From Desulfobacteraceae bacterium (GTDB taxonomy: Bacteria; Desulfobacterota; Desulfobacteria; Desulfobacterales; BuS5): a stretch of 7,427 bases of DNA. The position numbers and the translations under genes are program-made. Within the stretch, counting starts at the first letter, position 1; each line of letters begins with the position of its first letter. The DNA is taken from NCBI GenBank assembly GCA_030592105.1, contig JAUVKE010000118.1:1-7427 (forward strand). The letters run 5' to 3'. The notes below the pieces were generated by a model. The model was not told the origin of the DNA, did no database searches, and saw nothing but the letters and a program-made list of their open reading frames with translations. Below, piece after piece: positions 1 to 6,685 of the stretch.

Positions 1-1358
1 GGGTCATCTGCGTTTTTAATCTCCTTTGCATGAATTACATTAGCAGCTCCGGATGCACCCATAACAGCTATTTCAGCAGTCGGCCATGCGAAAACCAGAT
101 CTGCTCCCTGATGTTTGGAACACATAGCAAGGTATGACCCTCCGTAGTCTTTTCGGGTTACAAGAAGAAGCTTTGGAACGGTTGCCTCAGAATAACACCA
201 GAGGAGTTTTGCTCCGTGCCTGATAATTCCTCCCCATTCCTGATCACTGCCTGGAAGATATCCGGGTACGTCTGCTATAGTGAGCATGGGTATATTAAAA
301 GCATCGCAAAAACGGATAAAGCGTGTGGCTTTGTCAGAAGCATCAATATTGAGGCATCCTGCCATAAATCTTGGTTGATTTGCTATAATTCCTATTGATC
401 TTCCGTTAAGTCGCGCAAAACAGGTAATAATATTTTTTGCAAAATATTTATGTGGTTCGAAAAAATCGCCATTATCTACTATGGAAGCGATAACTTTTTT
501 CATATCATATGCTCTGTTGGGGCTATCTGGAATAATCTTGTCTAACTCAGGAGATGTCCGTTTGGGGTCATCTCCTGTTTCAATAATCGGAGGATCTTCC
601 ATATTATTTGACGGGAGATAGGAAAGAAGGGTTCTCATCTGATCAAGTGTATCTTGATCGTTTTCACAGGCAAAATGCGCAACACCGCTTTTTTCATTAT
701 GCGTCATTGCTCCGCCAAGATTTTCAAAAGATATATCTTCCCCTGTAACAGTTTTGATAACTGCCGGGCCTGTTATGAACATATAGCTGGAATTTTTTAC
801 CATAAAAACAAAATCTGTCATTGCAGGTGAATAAACAGCACCTCCGGCTGTGGGTCCCATAATAGCCGAAATCTGCGGAATAGTCCCTGATGCAGCTGAA
901 TTCCTAAAAAAAATCTCGCCATATCCGGATAGAGCTTCCACACCTTCCTGTATCCTGGCTCCTCCGGAATCGTTAAGTCCTACAAATGGAACGCCAGCCT
1001 TTAATGCCAGATCCATAACCTTGCATATTTTTTTTGCGTGCATCTCTCCAAGGCTCCCAGCCCTTGCTGTAAAATCCTGAGCAAATGCAAATAGATGTCT
1101 TCCATTTACAAGTCCATGCCCTGTTATTACACCGTCTGCCGGTATTTCAACTTTTTCCATGCCAAAATTTGAACAATGATGCTTTACAAACATATCAATT
1201 TCATGAAATGTTCCTGGATCAAAAAAATAATCAAGCCGTTCACGAGCAGTCAGTTTTCCTTTTGCCTTAAATTTTTCAACAGCTTTTTCACCGCCCATCT
1301 GCAGTATTTTTTTTGATTTTTCCTTGAAATCATTGATCTTGTCTTCAGTAATTCCCAT
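1..1358 (-). CDS. Biotin-dependent carboxyltransferase subunit, 12S transcarboxylase/MmdA/PccB family (partial, C-terminus off the left edge)
   Basis: This subunit moves a carboxyl group between carboxybiotin and propionyl-CoA/methylmalonyl-CoA. 452 residues are present; family members are about 510-520, so roughly 60 C-terminal residues are missing. Seen: the N-terminal KLTARERLD box (35-43), QDFT (94-97), the first oxyanion-hole region SGGARIQEG (131-139), GPTAGGA (168-174), LGGAMTH (214-220), IIPDSPNRAYD, ADVPGYLPG, GGIIRHGAKLL, YGGSYLAM (405-412) and the second oxyanion-hole motif MGASGAANVI (433-442). The ATG at 1358 has an AAAGGA Shine-Dalgarno (1366-1371) 7 bases upstream. It lies 38 bases after meaB and is the last visible operon gene. 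Residue 410 is Leu where propionyl-CoA carboxylases typically have Asp, and the YGGSYLAMC wording resembles the Propionibacterium 12S subunit and MmdA. Hence transcarboxylase or methylmalonyl-CoA decarboxylase is favoured, but propionyl-CoA carboxylase beta is not excluded. No biotin-carrier or biotin carboxylase gene is visible. Confidence 0.93.
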   Translation of the reverse strand, partial: MGITEDKINDFKEKSKKILQMGGEKAVEKFKAKGKLTARERLDYFFDPGTFHEIDMFVKHHCSNFGMEKVEIPADGVITGHGLVNGRHLFAFAQDFTARAGSLGEMHAKKICKVMDLALKAGVPFVGLNDSGGARIQEGVEALSGYGEIFFRNSAASGTIPQISAIMGPTAGGAVYSPAMTDFVFMVKNSSYMFITGPAVIKTVTGEDISFENLGGAMTHNEKSGVAHFACENDQDTLDQMRTLLSYLPSNNMEDPPIIETGDDPKRTSPELDKIIPDSPNRAYDMKKVIASIVDNGDFFEPHKYFAKNIITCFARLNGRSIGIIANQPRFMAGCLNIDASDKATRFIRFCDAFNIPMLTIADVPGYLPGSDQEWGGIIRHGAKLLWCYSEATVPKLLLVTRKDYGGSYLAMCSKHQGADLVFAWPTAEIAVMGASGAANVIHAKEIKNADD

Positions 1359-1396
1359 TGATTATTCCTTTCGTATAGTTTAATTTTTCAGAGCTG

Positions 1397-2371
1397 TTAC
1401 TTATTCGCCAAAAGGAGTTTGTAGGCCGCTGAAGTGGGTGTAATTATTCCTTTTTCCACATCTGCAGTGATTTGTGGCAGCAGCTTTTTCACATTTTTGT
1501 TCTGATAGAATCTGTTCTTAATTCCTTCTTCGAGAATAGATCGCATCCAGGCCACAGCCTGTTTTTTTCGTTTTAATTTAAACTCCCCTGTCCCGATCAG
1601 TTTTTCCCTGTGAGCCAGAATAGTGTCCCATATTTTCTTTAATCCCATTGATTCAAGGGCACTACAGATTAAAACAGGGGGTTTCCAGTTTGTTGAAACC
1701 GGTCTTAAAAGATAAAAAGCTGCTTCATATTCTTTTCTGGCCATTTCAGCTTTTTGCAGATTATCTCCATCTGCTTTATTAATAGCAAGTGCATCAGCTA
1801 TTTCCAGAACTCCTTTTTTTATTCCCTGAAGCATATCTCCTGCTCCTGGAATCATCAATACCAGAAAAAAATCGACCATGGAAGCTACAGTAGTTTCAGA
1901 CTGGCCTACTCCCACAGTCTCTACTATGATCACGTCATAACCTGCTGCTTCACATGGTATAATGGCTTCTCTGGTTTTTTTGGCCACACCTCCGAGAGTA
2001 CCTCCTGATGGAGATGGCCTGATAAATGCCATTTTATGTGTGGCAAGTTTTTCCATGCGTGTCTTGTCTGCCATTATACTTCCACCGGTTCTTGTGCTGG
2101 AAGGGTCTATTGCCAGTACTGCAACTTTATGCCCCATCCCAATAAGAGCCATACCAAAGCTTTCAATAAACGTGCTTTTTCCAACCCCTGGGACTCCTGT
2201 AATGCCGATACGTACTGCCTTCCCTGTAAAAGGAACAAGGAGGTTAAGTATTGTCTGAGCAAGTTTCTGATGAAACGGCAAAGAACTTTCAATAATTGTA
2301 ATGGTTTTTGCCAGCATTCTGTTGTCCTGGTTAAGTACGCCGTCTACGTAATACTGATAATCATTCTGCAT
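1397..2371 (-). CDS. meaB: MeaB-type G-protein chaperone of methylmalonyl-CoA mutase (ArgK/MeaB family)
   Basis: Cytosolic GTPase that, in this family, gates loading of adenosylcobalamin into methylmalonyl-CoA mutase and protects or rescues the enzyme from inactivation. The 324 residues match the normal family length. Seen: Walker A GVPGVGKST (59-67), AIDPSS (87-92) followed by RTGGSIMADKTRM (94-106), the ETVGVGQSE switch segment (151-159) typical of the SIMIBI class, guanine-specificity NKAD (198-201) and a SALES motif (237-241). The C-terminal helical region from about 265 carries the basic KLKRKK stretch and the usual dimerisation arm. The ATG shares its A with the mutase stop (TAATG at 2369-2373). 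An AAAAGG Shine-Dalgarno (2379-2384) sits inside the mutase gene, 7 bases upstream, so translation is probably coupled. The adjacent mutase strongly supports MeaB over the older misannotation as arginine/ornithine transport kinase ArgK. Confidence 0.96.
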   Translation of the reverse strand: MQNDYQYYVDGVLNQDNRMLAKTITIIESSLPFHQKLAQTILNLLVPFTGKAVRIGITGVPGVGKSTFIESFGMALIGMGHKVAVLAIDPSSTRTGGSIMADKTRMEKLATHKMAFIRPSPSGGTLGGVAKKTREAIIPCEAAGYDVIIVETVGVGQSETTVASMVDFFLVLMIPGAGDMLQGIKKGVLEIADALAINKADGDNLQKAEMARKEYEAAFYLLRPVSTNWKPPVLICSALESMGLKKIWDTILAHREKLIGTGEFKLKRKKQAVAWMRSILEEGIKNRFYQNKNVKKLLPQITADVEKGIITPTSAAYKLLLANK

Positions 2372-4500
2372 TAAACAGCCTTTTCAATAGCATCTAAAAC
2401 AGTATTTGCAGATTCTGTTATAGGGGTTCCAGGGCCGAATATGCCTGAGGCTCCTGCATCATACAGAGAACCATAATCTGCAGGAGGAATTACACCCCCG
2501 ACTACGACTTTGATAGTGTCAGCATTTTCATCTTTAAGTGCTTTAATAAGCTGTGGAATAAGTGTTTTATGTCCTGCTGCAAGGCTTGAGGCTCCTACAA
2601 CATGAACATCATTTTCAACAGCCATCTTGGCTGCTTCTTCAGGAGTCTGAAACATGGGGCTGATGTCAACGTCAAAACCAAGATCCGCAAAAGCGGTAGC
2701 AACAACTTTAACACCACGATCATGGCCATCCTGTCCCATTTTGGTCATGAGTATTCTTGGACGTCTTCCTTCTTTTGTCAGAAAATCGCCTGTTCTTTTC
2801 TGAAGTGATAATATCTTTTCGTCATTTCCATATTCTGAAGAATAGATGCCTGAAATACACTGGGTTGTAGCTACAAAACGGCCAAATACTTTTTCAAGTG
2901 CATCTGAAATTTCACCAACAGTAGCTCTTGCTCTTACAGCCGGTATGCAGGCTTCAAGCAGGTTACCACCAGATTCAGCACAGTTCGTCACATTTCCCAG
3001 GGCCTTTGCAACTGAGGCAGAATCCCGTTTTTCTTTAATTGCATTAAGCATTGCGATCTGCTCATCACGAACGGTGCTGGATATTTCAAGGACATCAAGA
3101 GTATCTTCTTTTTCCAGTTTATATTTGTTAACACCAACTATTACATCTTTACCCATATCTATTCGTGCCTGCTTTCTTGCCGCAGATTCTTCTATCCTCA
3201 TCTTTGGCATACCTGATTCAATAGCCTTTGCCATTCCGCCGAGCTCTTCGATCTCTTTCATGATTTTTCTTGATTCCTGGATAATCCCATTTGTCAATGA
3301 CTCAATATAATAGGAACCTCCAAGCGGATCAATTACACGACAGGCCTGAGATTCTTCCTGTACGATAATCTGGGTATTTCTCGCGATTCTGGCAGAAAAA
3401 TCTGTAGGAAGCCCGACAGCTTCATCAAAAGAATTAGTGTGCAATGACTGAGTTCCGCCAAGTACAGCAGAGAGACACTCTAAGGTTGTGCGTATTACAT
3501 TATTATATGGGTCCTGTTCTGTGAGACTCCAGCCTGAGGTCTGACAATGAGTTCTCAGTACTGCTGATTTTGAATTTTTGGGATTGAATTTTGATACTAT
3601 TTCTGCCCAGAGAAAACGGGCGGCTCTTAACATGGCAATTTCCATGAAAAAATTCATTCCAATACCAAAGAAAAAAGAGAGACGCGGTGCAAAAGCATCA
3701 ATAGCAAGGCCAGCATTTATGGCAGCGTTAACATATTCCAGGCCGTCGGCCAACGTAAAAGCGGTCTGTAAAACAGAATTAGCTCCTGCCTCCATTATAT
3801 GATAGCCACTGATACTCACGGTATTATATTTTGGCATATTTTTTGAGCAATACCCGATGATATCAGAGACAATTCTCATGGATGGAGTAGGGGGATATAT
3901 ATATGTATTACGGGTTAAATATTCTTTTAAAATATCATTTTGAATTGTTCCTGCAAGTTTATCCTGGGGAACTCCCTGTTCTTCTGCTGCAACAATATAA
4001 GATGCAAGAATTGGCAGGACAGCTCCGTTCATGGTCATTGAAACAGACATCTTGTCCAGGGGAATCTGGTCAAAAAGAATTTTCATATCCTCTATTGAGT
4101 CGACTGCAACCCCGGCTTTTCCTACATCTCCTACTACTCTGGGATGATCGGAATCATAACCCCTGTGTGTGGCCAGGTCAAAGGCTATGGAAAGTCCCTT
4201 TTGACCTGCAGCAAGATTTTTTCTGTAAAATGCATTTGATTCTTTTGCAGTTGAAAAACCGGCATACTGACGTACAGTCCAGGGTCTGCCAGCATACATG
4301 GTTGCTTTTGGTCCGCGTATATAAGGGTCTAATCCTGGTAGAGAATTTGAACATTCTATCTCTTCAAGATCTTCTGCTGTATAAAGAGGTTTTATGGTTA
4401 TACCTTCGGCTGTCTCCCAATTCAGTGATTCAAGAGACTTGCGTCTCATCTCTTTTGTAGCTATTTCCACCCATTTCTGTTTTTTTGGATGTTCTGACAT
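2371..4500 (-). CDS. scpA: Methylmalonyl-CoA mutase, single-chain B12-dependent form
   Basis: Reversible adenosylcobalamin-dependent rearrangement of (R)-methylmalonyl-CoA to succinyl-CoA. The 709 residues contain both halves of the enzyme: the TIM-barrel substrate domain (about 40-540) and the C-terminal cobalamin-binding domain (about 580-709). Substrate-pocket residues matching the Propionibacterium enzyme are visible: Tyr79 (in RQYAGF), Gln187 (TIQND), Arg197 (TRNTY) and His234 (SISGYH). The B12 motif is [10 protein letters not shown] (587-596), with Lys587, Asp591 and the cobalt-ligand His593, followed by GGVIP (668-672) and GPGT (689-692). Tyr79 plus Arg197 argue against isobutyryl-CoA or 2-hydroxyisobutyryl-CoA mutase, which replace these positions. 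As a full-length fused chain it should work as a homodimer; no separate small subunit is seen. The ATG is preceded by AAAGGAG (4507-4513) at 6 bases, the strongest ribosome-binding site in the window. An 88-base spacer separates it from the epimerase. mutB or mcmA are equivalent names. Confidence 0.98.
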   Translation of the reverse strand: MSEHPKKQKWVEIATKEMRRKSLESLNWETAEGITIKPLYTAEDLEEIECSNSLPGLDPYIRGPKATMYAGRPWTVRQYAGFSTAKESNAFYRKNLAAGQKGLSIAFDLATHRGYDSDHPRVVGDVGKAGVAVDSIEDMKILFDQIPLDKMSVSMTMNGAVLPILASYIVAAEEQGVPQDKLAGTIQNDILKEYLTRNTYIYPPTPSMRIVSDIIGYCSKNMPKYNTVSISGYHIMEAGANSVLQTAFTLADGLEYVNAAINAGLAIDAFAPRLSFFFGIGMNFFMEIAMLRAARFLWAEIVSKFNPKNSKSAVLRTHCQTSGWSLTEQDPYNNVIRTTLECLSAVLGGTQSLHTNSFDEAVGLPTDFSARIARNTQIIVQEESQACRVIDPLGGSYYIESLTNGIIQESRKIMKEIEELGGMAKAIESGMPKMRIEESAARKQARIDMGKDVIVGVNKYKLEKEDTLDVLEISSTVRDEQIAMLNAIKEKRDSASVAKALGNVTNCAESGGNLLEACIPAVRARATVGEISDALEKVFGRFVATTQCISGIYSSEYGNDEKILSLQKRTGDFLTKEGRRPRILMTKMGQDGHDRGVKVVATAFADLGFDVDISPMFQTPEEAAKMAVENDVHVVGASSLAAGHKTLIPQLIKALKDENADTIKVVVGGVIPPADYGSLYDAGASGIFGPGTPITESANTVLDAIEKAV

Positions 4501-4588
4501 ATACTTCTCCTTTAATTGTGCTATAAATTGTACTATAATTTTTTTATGCAGTTATCTTTGTAACTGTTTATGGAAAACAGCAATCGTG
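4501..4588 (-). promoter_or_regulatory. Epimerase-mutase spacer with alternative hairpins and a 12-base tandem repeat
   Basis: This is the longest gap inside the operon. It contains a 6-bp hairpin with arms 4549-4554 and 4561-4566 (CAGTTA/TAACTG, 6-base loop). A second 6-bp hairpin has arms 4564-4569 and 4575-4580 (CTGTTT/AAACAG, 5-base loop). The two share bases 4564-4566 and cannot form together. Next to the mutase is a tandem repeat of two 12-base units differing at one base (4514-4525 AATTGTGCTATA and 4526-4537 AATTGTACTATA). Read on the minus strand, each unit offers a -10-like TATAGT or TATAGC, but no good -35 is placed for either. Neither hairpin is followed by a T-run in the direction of transcription, so a terminator is not supported. 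A role in mutase expression level, RNA processing or an internal promoter is only inferred. Confidence 0.4.
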
Positions 4589-4993
4589 TTATTTTCTTTC
4601 ACACAGCTCTACAAGTACGCCGCTTGTGGCTTTTGGATGCAAAAATGCTATTAAAGCTCCGCCTGCGCCTTTTCTCGGTTTTTCATCAATCAGTTTTACA
4701 CCTTTTTCTTTTAATTCTGTTAGTGCTTCTTCTATATTCTCAACTCTGAAAGCAACATGCTGTATGCCCTCACCTTTTTTATCAATATATTTGGCTATAG
4801 GACCTTCTGGTGATGTAGATTCAAGAAGTTCTACTTCACTCTCTCCGACAGGCAGAAAAGCCGTCGTAACCTTTTGCTCTTCCACGGTTTCGGAAAATTC
4901 ATGTTTAAGGCCTAAAACTTCTGTCCAGAAATTTTTCCCATGGTCAATACTTTTAACAGCAATTCCGAGATGATCAAGTTTAAGTATTTTCAT
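4589..4993 (-). CDS. mce: Methylmalonyl-CoA epimerase (VOC/glyoxalase fold)
   Basis: Interconverts (S)- and (R)-methylmalonyl-CoA, linking the carboxyltransferase product to the mutase. With the ATG start the product is 134 residues, normal for the family. Two VOC beta-alpha-beta-beta-beta modules are visible (about 5-60 and 76-131). The probable divalent-metal ligands are His8 (KLDHLGIAV), Glu55 (VELLE), His79 (GIQHVAF) and Glu129 (VLVEL). Glu at the second position replaces the Gln of the Propionibacterium enzyme, as I recall for several bacterial epimerases. The C-terminal signature [14 protein letters not shown] is typical. The start was chosen at 4993 because AAGGTG (5000-5005) lies 6 bases upstream as a Shine-Dalgarno. 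An in-frame GTG at 5002 would add three residues but is itself part of that Shine-Dalgarno. It lies 32 bases after the aminotransferase and 88 before the mutase. Confidence 0.95.
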   Translation of the reverse strand: MKILKLDHLGIAVKSIDHGKNFWTEVLGLKHEFSETVEEQKVTTAFLPVGESEVELLESTSPEGPIAKYIDKKGEGIQHVAFRVENIEEALTELKEKGVKLIDEKPRKGAGGALIAFLHPKATSGVLVELCERK

Positions 4994-4999
4994 ATATTT

Positions 5000-5006
5000 C
5001 ACCTTT
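5000..5006 (-). promoter_or_regulatory. Ribosome binding site that decides the epimerase start
   Basis: On the minus strand this reads AAAGGTG and lies 6 bases before the ATG at 4993. The alternative in-frame GTG start (5002-5000) overlaps its last three bases. A ribosome using that GTG would have no properly spaced Shine-Dalgarno of its own, so the ATG is preferred. Confidence 0.7.
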
Positions 5007-5025
5007 TTAAAATAGTGGTTTTTGT

Positions 5026-6210
5026 TTATCTGTTATTAATCTCCATCATAACTTTTTTAAAACCAGCCATGGAGTTTATTATTGTATCGTCATCCACACA
5101 AAATGCTATCCTTAAATACCCTGGCCTGCCAAACCCGCTTCCAGGTACAGTCAGGATTAATTCTTTTTGAAGGAGTCTGACAAATTCTACATCGTCAATG
5201 GGGGTTTGAGGGAAAAGATAAAATGCGCCGGCAGGTTTTATGAATTCGTAACCACAGTTTGCAAGACCGTCACATAAAATATCCCTTTTTCTGGAATAAG
5301 CAGATAGATCAACGACTGCTCCCTGTATTGATGCAACTACTCTCTGCATTAAAGCAGGAGCATTTACAAAGCCTAATATTCTATTGGACAGCGTCATTCC
5401 CTGCAAAAGATCATCTTTGAAACAGGCATTCGGAGATACAGCAATAAAACCGATTCTTTCACCTGGAATAGAGATATCCTTGGAATATGAAGTAACAATA
5501 AAACTTTCAGGATAACAGTTGAATATGCCAGGCAGTTTCAGATTATTATATACTATTTTTCTATAGGGTTCGTCTGATATAATATAAATAGTTCGATTAT
5601 ATTTTTCTCCGGCGGCTTGTAAAATCATGCCAAGATCAATAAGACTTTTTTCAGAATAAACCTGCCCTGTAGGATTATTGGGAGTATTAATAATAATTGC
5701 TTTTGTTTTTTCAGTTATTGCAGATGCTATTGCATTAATATCAAGCGTGAAATCTTTCTTTGTTGGAACTGGTTTTAATATCCCGCCATGATTATCTGCA
5801 TAAAAATTATATTCAACAAAAAATGGAGCAGGGGTTATAACCTCGTCAGCAGGGTCGAGAATCGCTTTTAATATAACATTAATTGCTCCGGCTGAACCGC
5901 AGGTCATAATAATATCATCGCCAGTAATATTTATGCTCTGTTCCTGGCACAGGAAATCAGCAACAGCTTTACGCACATGAGGATATCCGGTATTTGGCAT
6001 ATATGCATGGCAGCCTGAAGTTGAATCTGCTGCAACGTCCTGAAGTGCCTGCTTAAATTTTTCAGGGGGATCAAGATTTGGATTGCCAAGGCTGAAGTCA
6101 TATACATTTTCTGCTCCATGTTCTTCCTTCAGGCGGGCACCTTCTTCAAACATTTTCCGTATCCAGGAAGATGTTTTGATCATATTTGTAATATTTTGTG
6201 AAATTGTCAT
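5026..6210 (-). CDS. PLP-dependent class I/II aminotransferase (fold type I), substrate unknown
   Basis: Transfers an amino group from an amino acid to a 2-oxo acid using pyridoxal phosphate in the cytosol. Its 394 residues are the usual length for aspartate-aminotransferase-like enzymes. Seen: N-terminal [11 protein letters not shown] (39-49), [11 protein letters not shown] (70-80), TCGSAGAIN (103-111), PNNPTG (177-182, Asn179 for PLP O3'), SDEPY (212-216, Asp213 for the pyridine nitrogen), the Schiff-base Lys244 in [15 protein letters not shown] (241-255), and YLRIAF with Arg367 as the expected substrate-carboxylate ligand. The motifs do not fix the substrate; aspartate, alanine or a branched-chain amino acid are all possible. 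It is the first gene of the methylmalonyl-CoA operon, 32 bases before mce. No clear Shine-Dalgarno precedes the ATG at 6210 (only TTTTTGTAAATCAT). An alternative in-frame ATG at codon 10 has none either, so the start is less certain than the others. Confidence 0.9.
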   Translation of the reverse strand: MTISQNITNMIKTSSWIRKMFEEGARLKEEHGAENVYDFSLGNPNLDPPEKFKQALQDVAADSTSGCHAYMPNTGYPHVRKAVADFLCQEQSINITGDDIIMTCGSAGAINVILKAILDPADEVITPAPFFVEYNFYADNHGGILKPVPTKKDFTLDINAIASAITEKTKAIIINTPNNPTGQVYSEKSLIDLGMILQAAGEKYNRTIYIISDEPYRKIVYNNLKLPGIFNCYPESFIVTSYSKDISIPGERIGFIAVSPNACFKDDLLQGMTLSNRILGFVNAPALMQRVVASIQGAVVDLSAYSRKRDILCDGLANCGYEFIKPAGAFYLFPQTPIDDVEFVRLLQKELILTVPGSGFGRPGYLRIAFCVDDDTIINSMAGFKKVMMEINNR

Positions 6211-6245
6211 ATGATTTACAAAAATAAAAGTAACTGTTTAATTAT

Positions 6246-6271
6246 TTGACATAAACCGCTTCAGATATAAT
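6246..6271 (+). promoter_or_regulatory. Perfect -35 and -10 hexamers with a short 14-base spacer, weak promoter candidate
   Basis: TTGACA (6246-6251) and TATAAT (6266-6271) both match the sigma-70 consensus exactly on the plus strand. The spacer is 14 bases, not the usual 16-18, so an unaided promoter is unlikely. The -10 lies inside a 13-base dyad, CAGAT-ATA-ATCTG (6262-6274). A transcript from here would have a leader of about 400 bases before the dehydrogenase. Confidence 0.25.
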
Positions 6272-6346
6272 CTGGTTAAATCATTCAAACAGTTTCCCGC
6301 TTTAAACAGAGTCATATATGAAACTTGCAGTAATCAGTATTTTTTA

Positions 6347-6394
6347 AACAGTTGAACAGGTACAAAAATCAAACAGTACCTGAACAAAACTGTT
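6347..6394. repeat. Nested 48-base inverted repeat (two stacked 7-bp dyads)
   Basis: Outer arms are AACAGTT (6347-6353) and AACTGTT (6388-6394). Inner arms are CAGGTAC (6357-6363) and GTACCTG (6376-6382). All four arms pair perfectly, with a 3/5-base internal gap and a 12-base centre. The centres of the two dyads differ by only one base. The outer arms, and the last base of the inner spacer with the right inner arm, overlap copies of the AAACAG motif. It could be a DNA operator for a dimeric or tetrameric regulator, or a hairpin in RNA from either strand. Confidence 0.6.
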
Positions 6395-6458
6395 ATTTTA
6401 TTTAGACAGTAACATCTTAATAGCAGAATACAATTTTATAACATAACTTAAAAAATAT

Positions 6459-6472
6459 TTTTTTGCAAAAAA
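6459..6472. repeat. A-tract palindrome with repeated TTGCAAAAAA units
   Basis: TTTTTTGCAAAAAA is a perfect 14-base palindrome. TTGCAAAAAA recurs directly at 6475-6484, and the inverse TTTTTTGCAA lies at 6593-6602. Another A/T-tract dyad, TTTTTTG-GTA-CAAAAAA, lies at 6514-6530. Phased A-tracts like these often bend DNA; no terminator function is supported because the stems lack G+C. Confidence 0.4.
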
Positions 6473-6630
6473 TATTGCAAAAAAAATTATGATATGACTT
6501 AATAAAGAGATATTTTTTTGGTACAAAAAATTAAAATGATTAAACGATTAAGATGATAATCGGCTGATTTCTGAAGATTGGTTTTTAATTTTTTTTTGCA
6601 ATAGTTTGAAGAAAGCTAATTAAACAGCTA

Positions 6631-6659
6631 TTTTAAATATATTGCTATTCTACTATAAT
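6631..6659 (+). promoter_or_regulatory. Candidate promoter of the acyl-CoA dehydrogenase
   Basis: A perfect -10 TATAAT lies at 6654-6659. With a 17-base spacer the -35 would be TTTTAA at 6631-6636, only a 3/6 match. Transcription would start near 6666, leaving a leader of about 20 bases before the ATG at 6686. An AAACAG motif (6622-6627) lies just upstream. The weak -35 suggests activator help if this is the promoter. Confidence 0.4.
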
Positions 6660-6685
6660 GGTATTTTTTTGAGACAGAGCATATT

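Larger units (their letters stand above)
6231..6410. promoter_or_regulatory. Cluster of AAACAG(T) motifs, candidate operator array
   Basis: The hexamer AAACAG or its complement CTGTTT occurs at 6234-6239 (complement), 6287-6292, 6304-6309, 6346-6351 and 6371-6376, with an outlying copy at 6622-6627. Close variants are AACAG at 6355-6359, AACTGTTA at 6388-6395 and GACAGT at 6405-6410. The best-conserved form is (T/C)AAACAGTT; at 6287-6295 it is the odd-centred palindrome AAACAGTTT. By base composition, about 0.3 exact hits would be expected in this 475-base region on both strands, against six seen. The identical 10-mer TAACTGTTTA is found at 6231-6240 and again at 4561-4570 in the epimerase-mutase spacer. 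The regulator is unknown. Confidence 0.5.
6211..6685. promoter_or_regulatory. Divergent intergenic regulatory region (475 bases, no gene seen)
   Basis: Separates the minus-strand aminotransferase operon from the plus-strand acyl-CoA dehydrogenase, so promoters for both should lie here. No convincing open reading frame, tRNA or riboswitch is visible. It is extremely AT-rich, with many A/T tracts. The half near the aminotransferase (about 6231-6410) holds most of the AAACAG(T) motifs and the nested dyad. The half near the dehydrogenase holds A-tract palindromes and a TATAAT box. No GC-rich hairpin plus T-run terminator is present. Confidence 0.75.

Noticed and set aside
216..1270. Several short plus-strand frames opposite the carboxyltransferase
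   Set aside because: The minus-strand frame reads without interruption from 1358 to the window edge with continuous family motifs; the plus frames are shadows.
1962..2258. 98-codon open frame on the plus strand opposite meaB
   Set aside because: It is antisense to a fully conserved GTPase, has no Shine-Dalgarno that I can see and no recognisable motif; it is a shadow of the real gene.
2846..3310. 154-codon plus-strand open frame opposite the mutase
   Set aside because: Low-complexity Ser/Ile/Phe-rich translation, antisense to conserved mutase sequence; a codon-bias shadow.
3903..4460. 185-codon plus-strand open frame opposite the mutase N-terminus
   Set aside because: Leu/Gln-rich translation with no domain, fully antisense to the mutase.
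2371..4500. Isobutyryl-CoA, 2-hydroxyisobutyryl-CoA or ethylmalonyl-CoA mutase
   Set aside because: Tyr79, Arg197 and His234 match the methylmalonyl-CoA mutase pocket, and the chain includes its own B12 domain; the neighbouring epimerase and MeaB agree.
4549..4580. Intrinsic terminator between epimerase and mutase
   Set aside because: The hairpins are short and AT-rich, and no T-run follows them in the minus-strand direction; the T-run seen is on the other strand's upstream side.
5000..5002. GTG start for the epimerase
   Set aside because: The GTG is part of the Shine-Dalgarno that serves the ATG three codons downstream.
6211..6685. Cobalamin riboswitch upstream of the B12-dependent operon
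   Set aside because: No B12-box-like sequence or GC-rich multi-stem structure was recognised on either strand; the region is too AT-rich and the dyads are simple.
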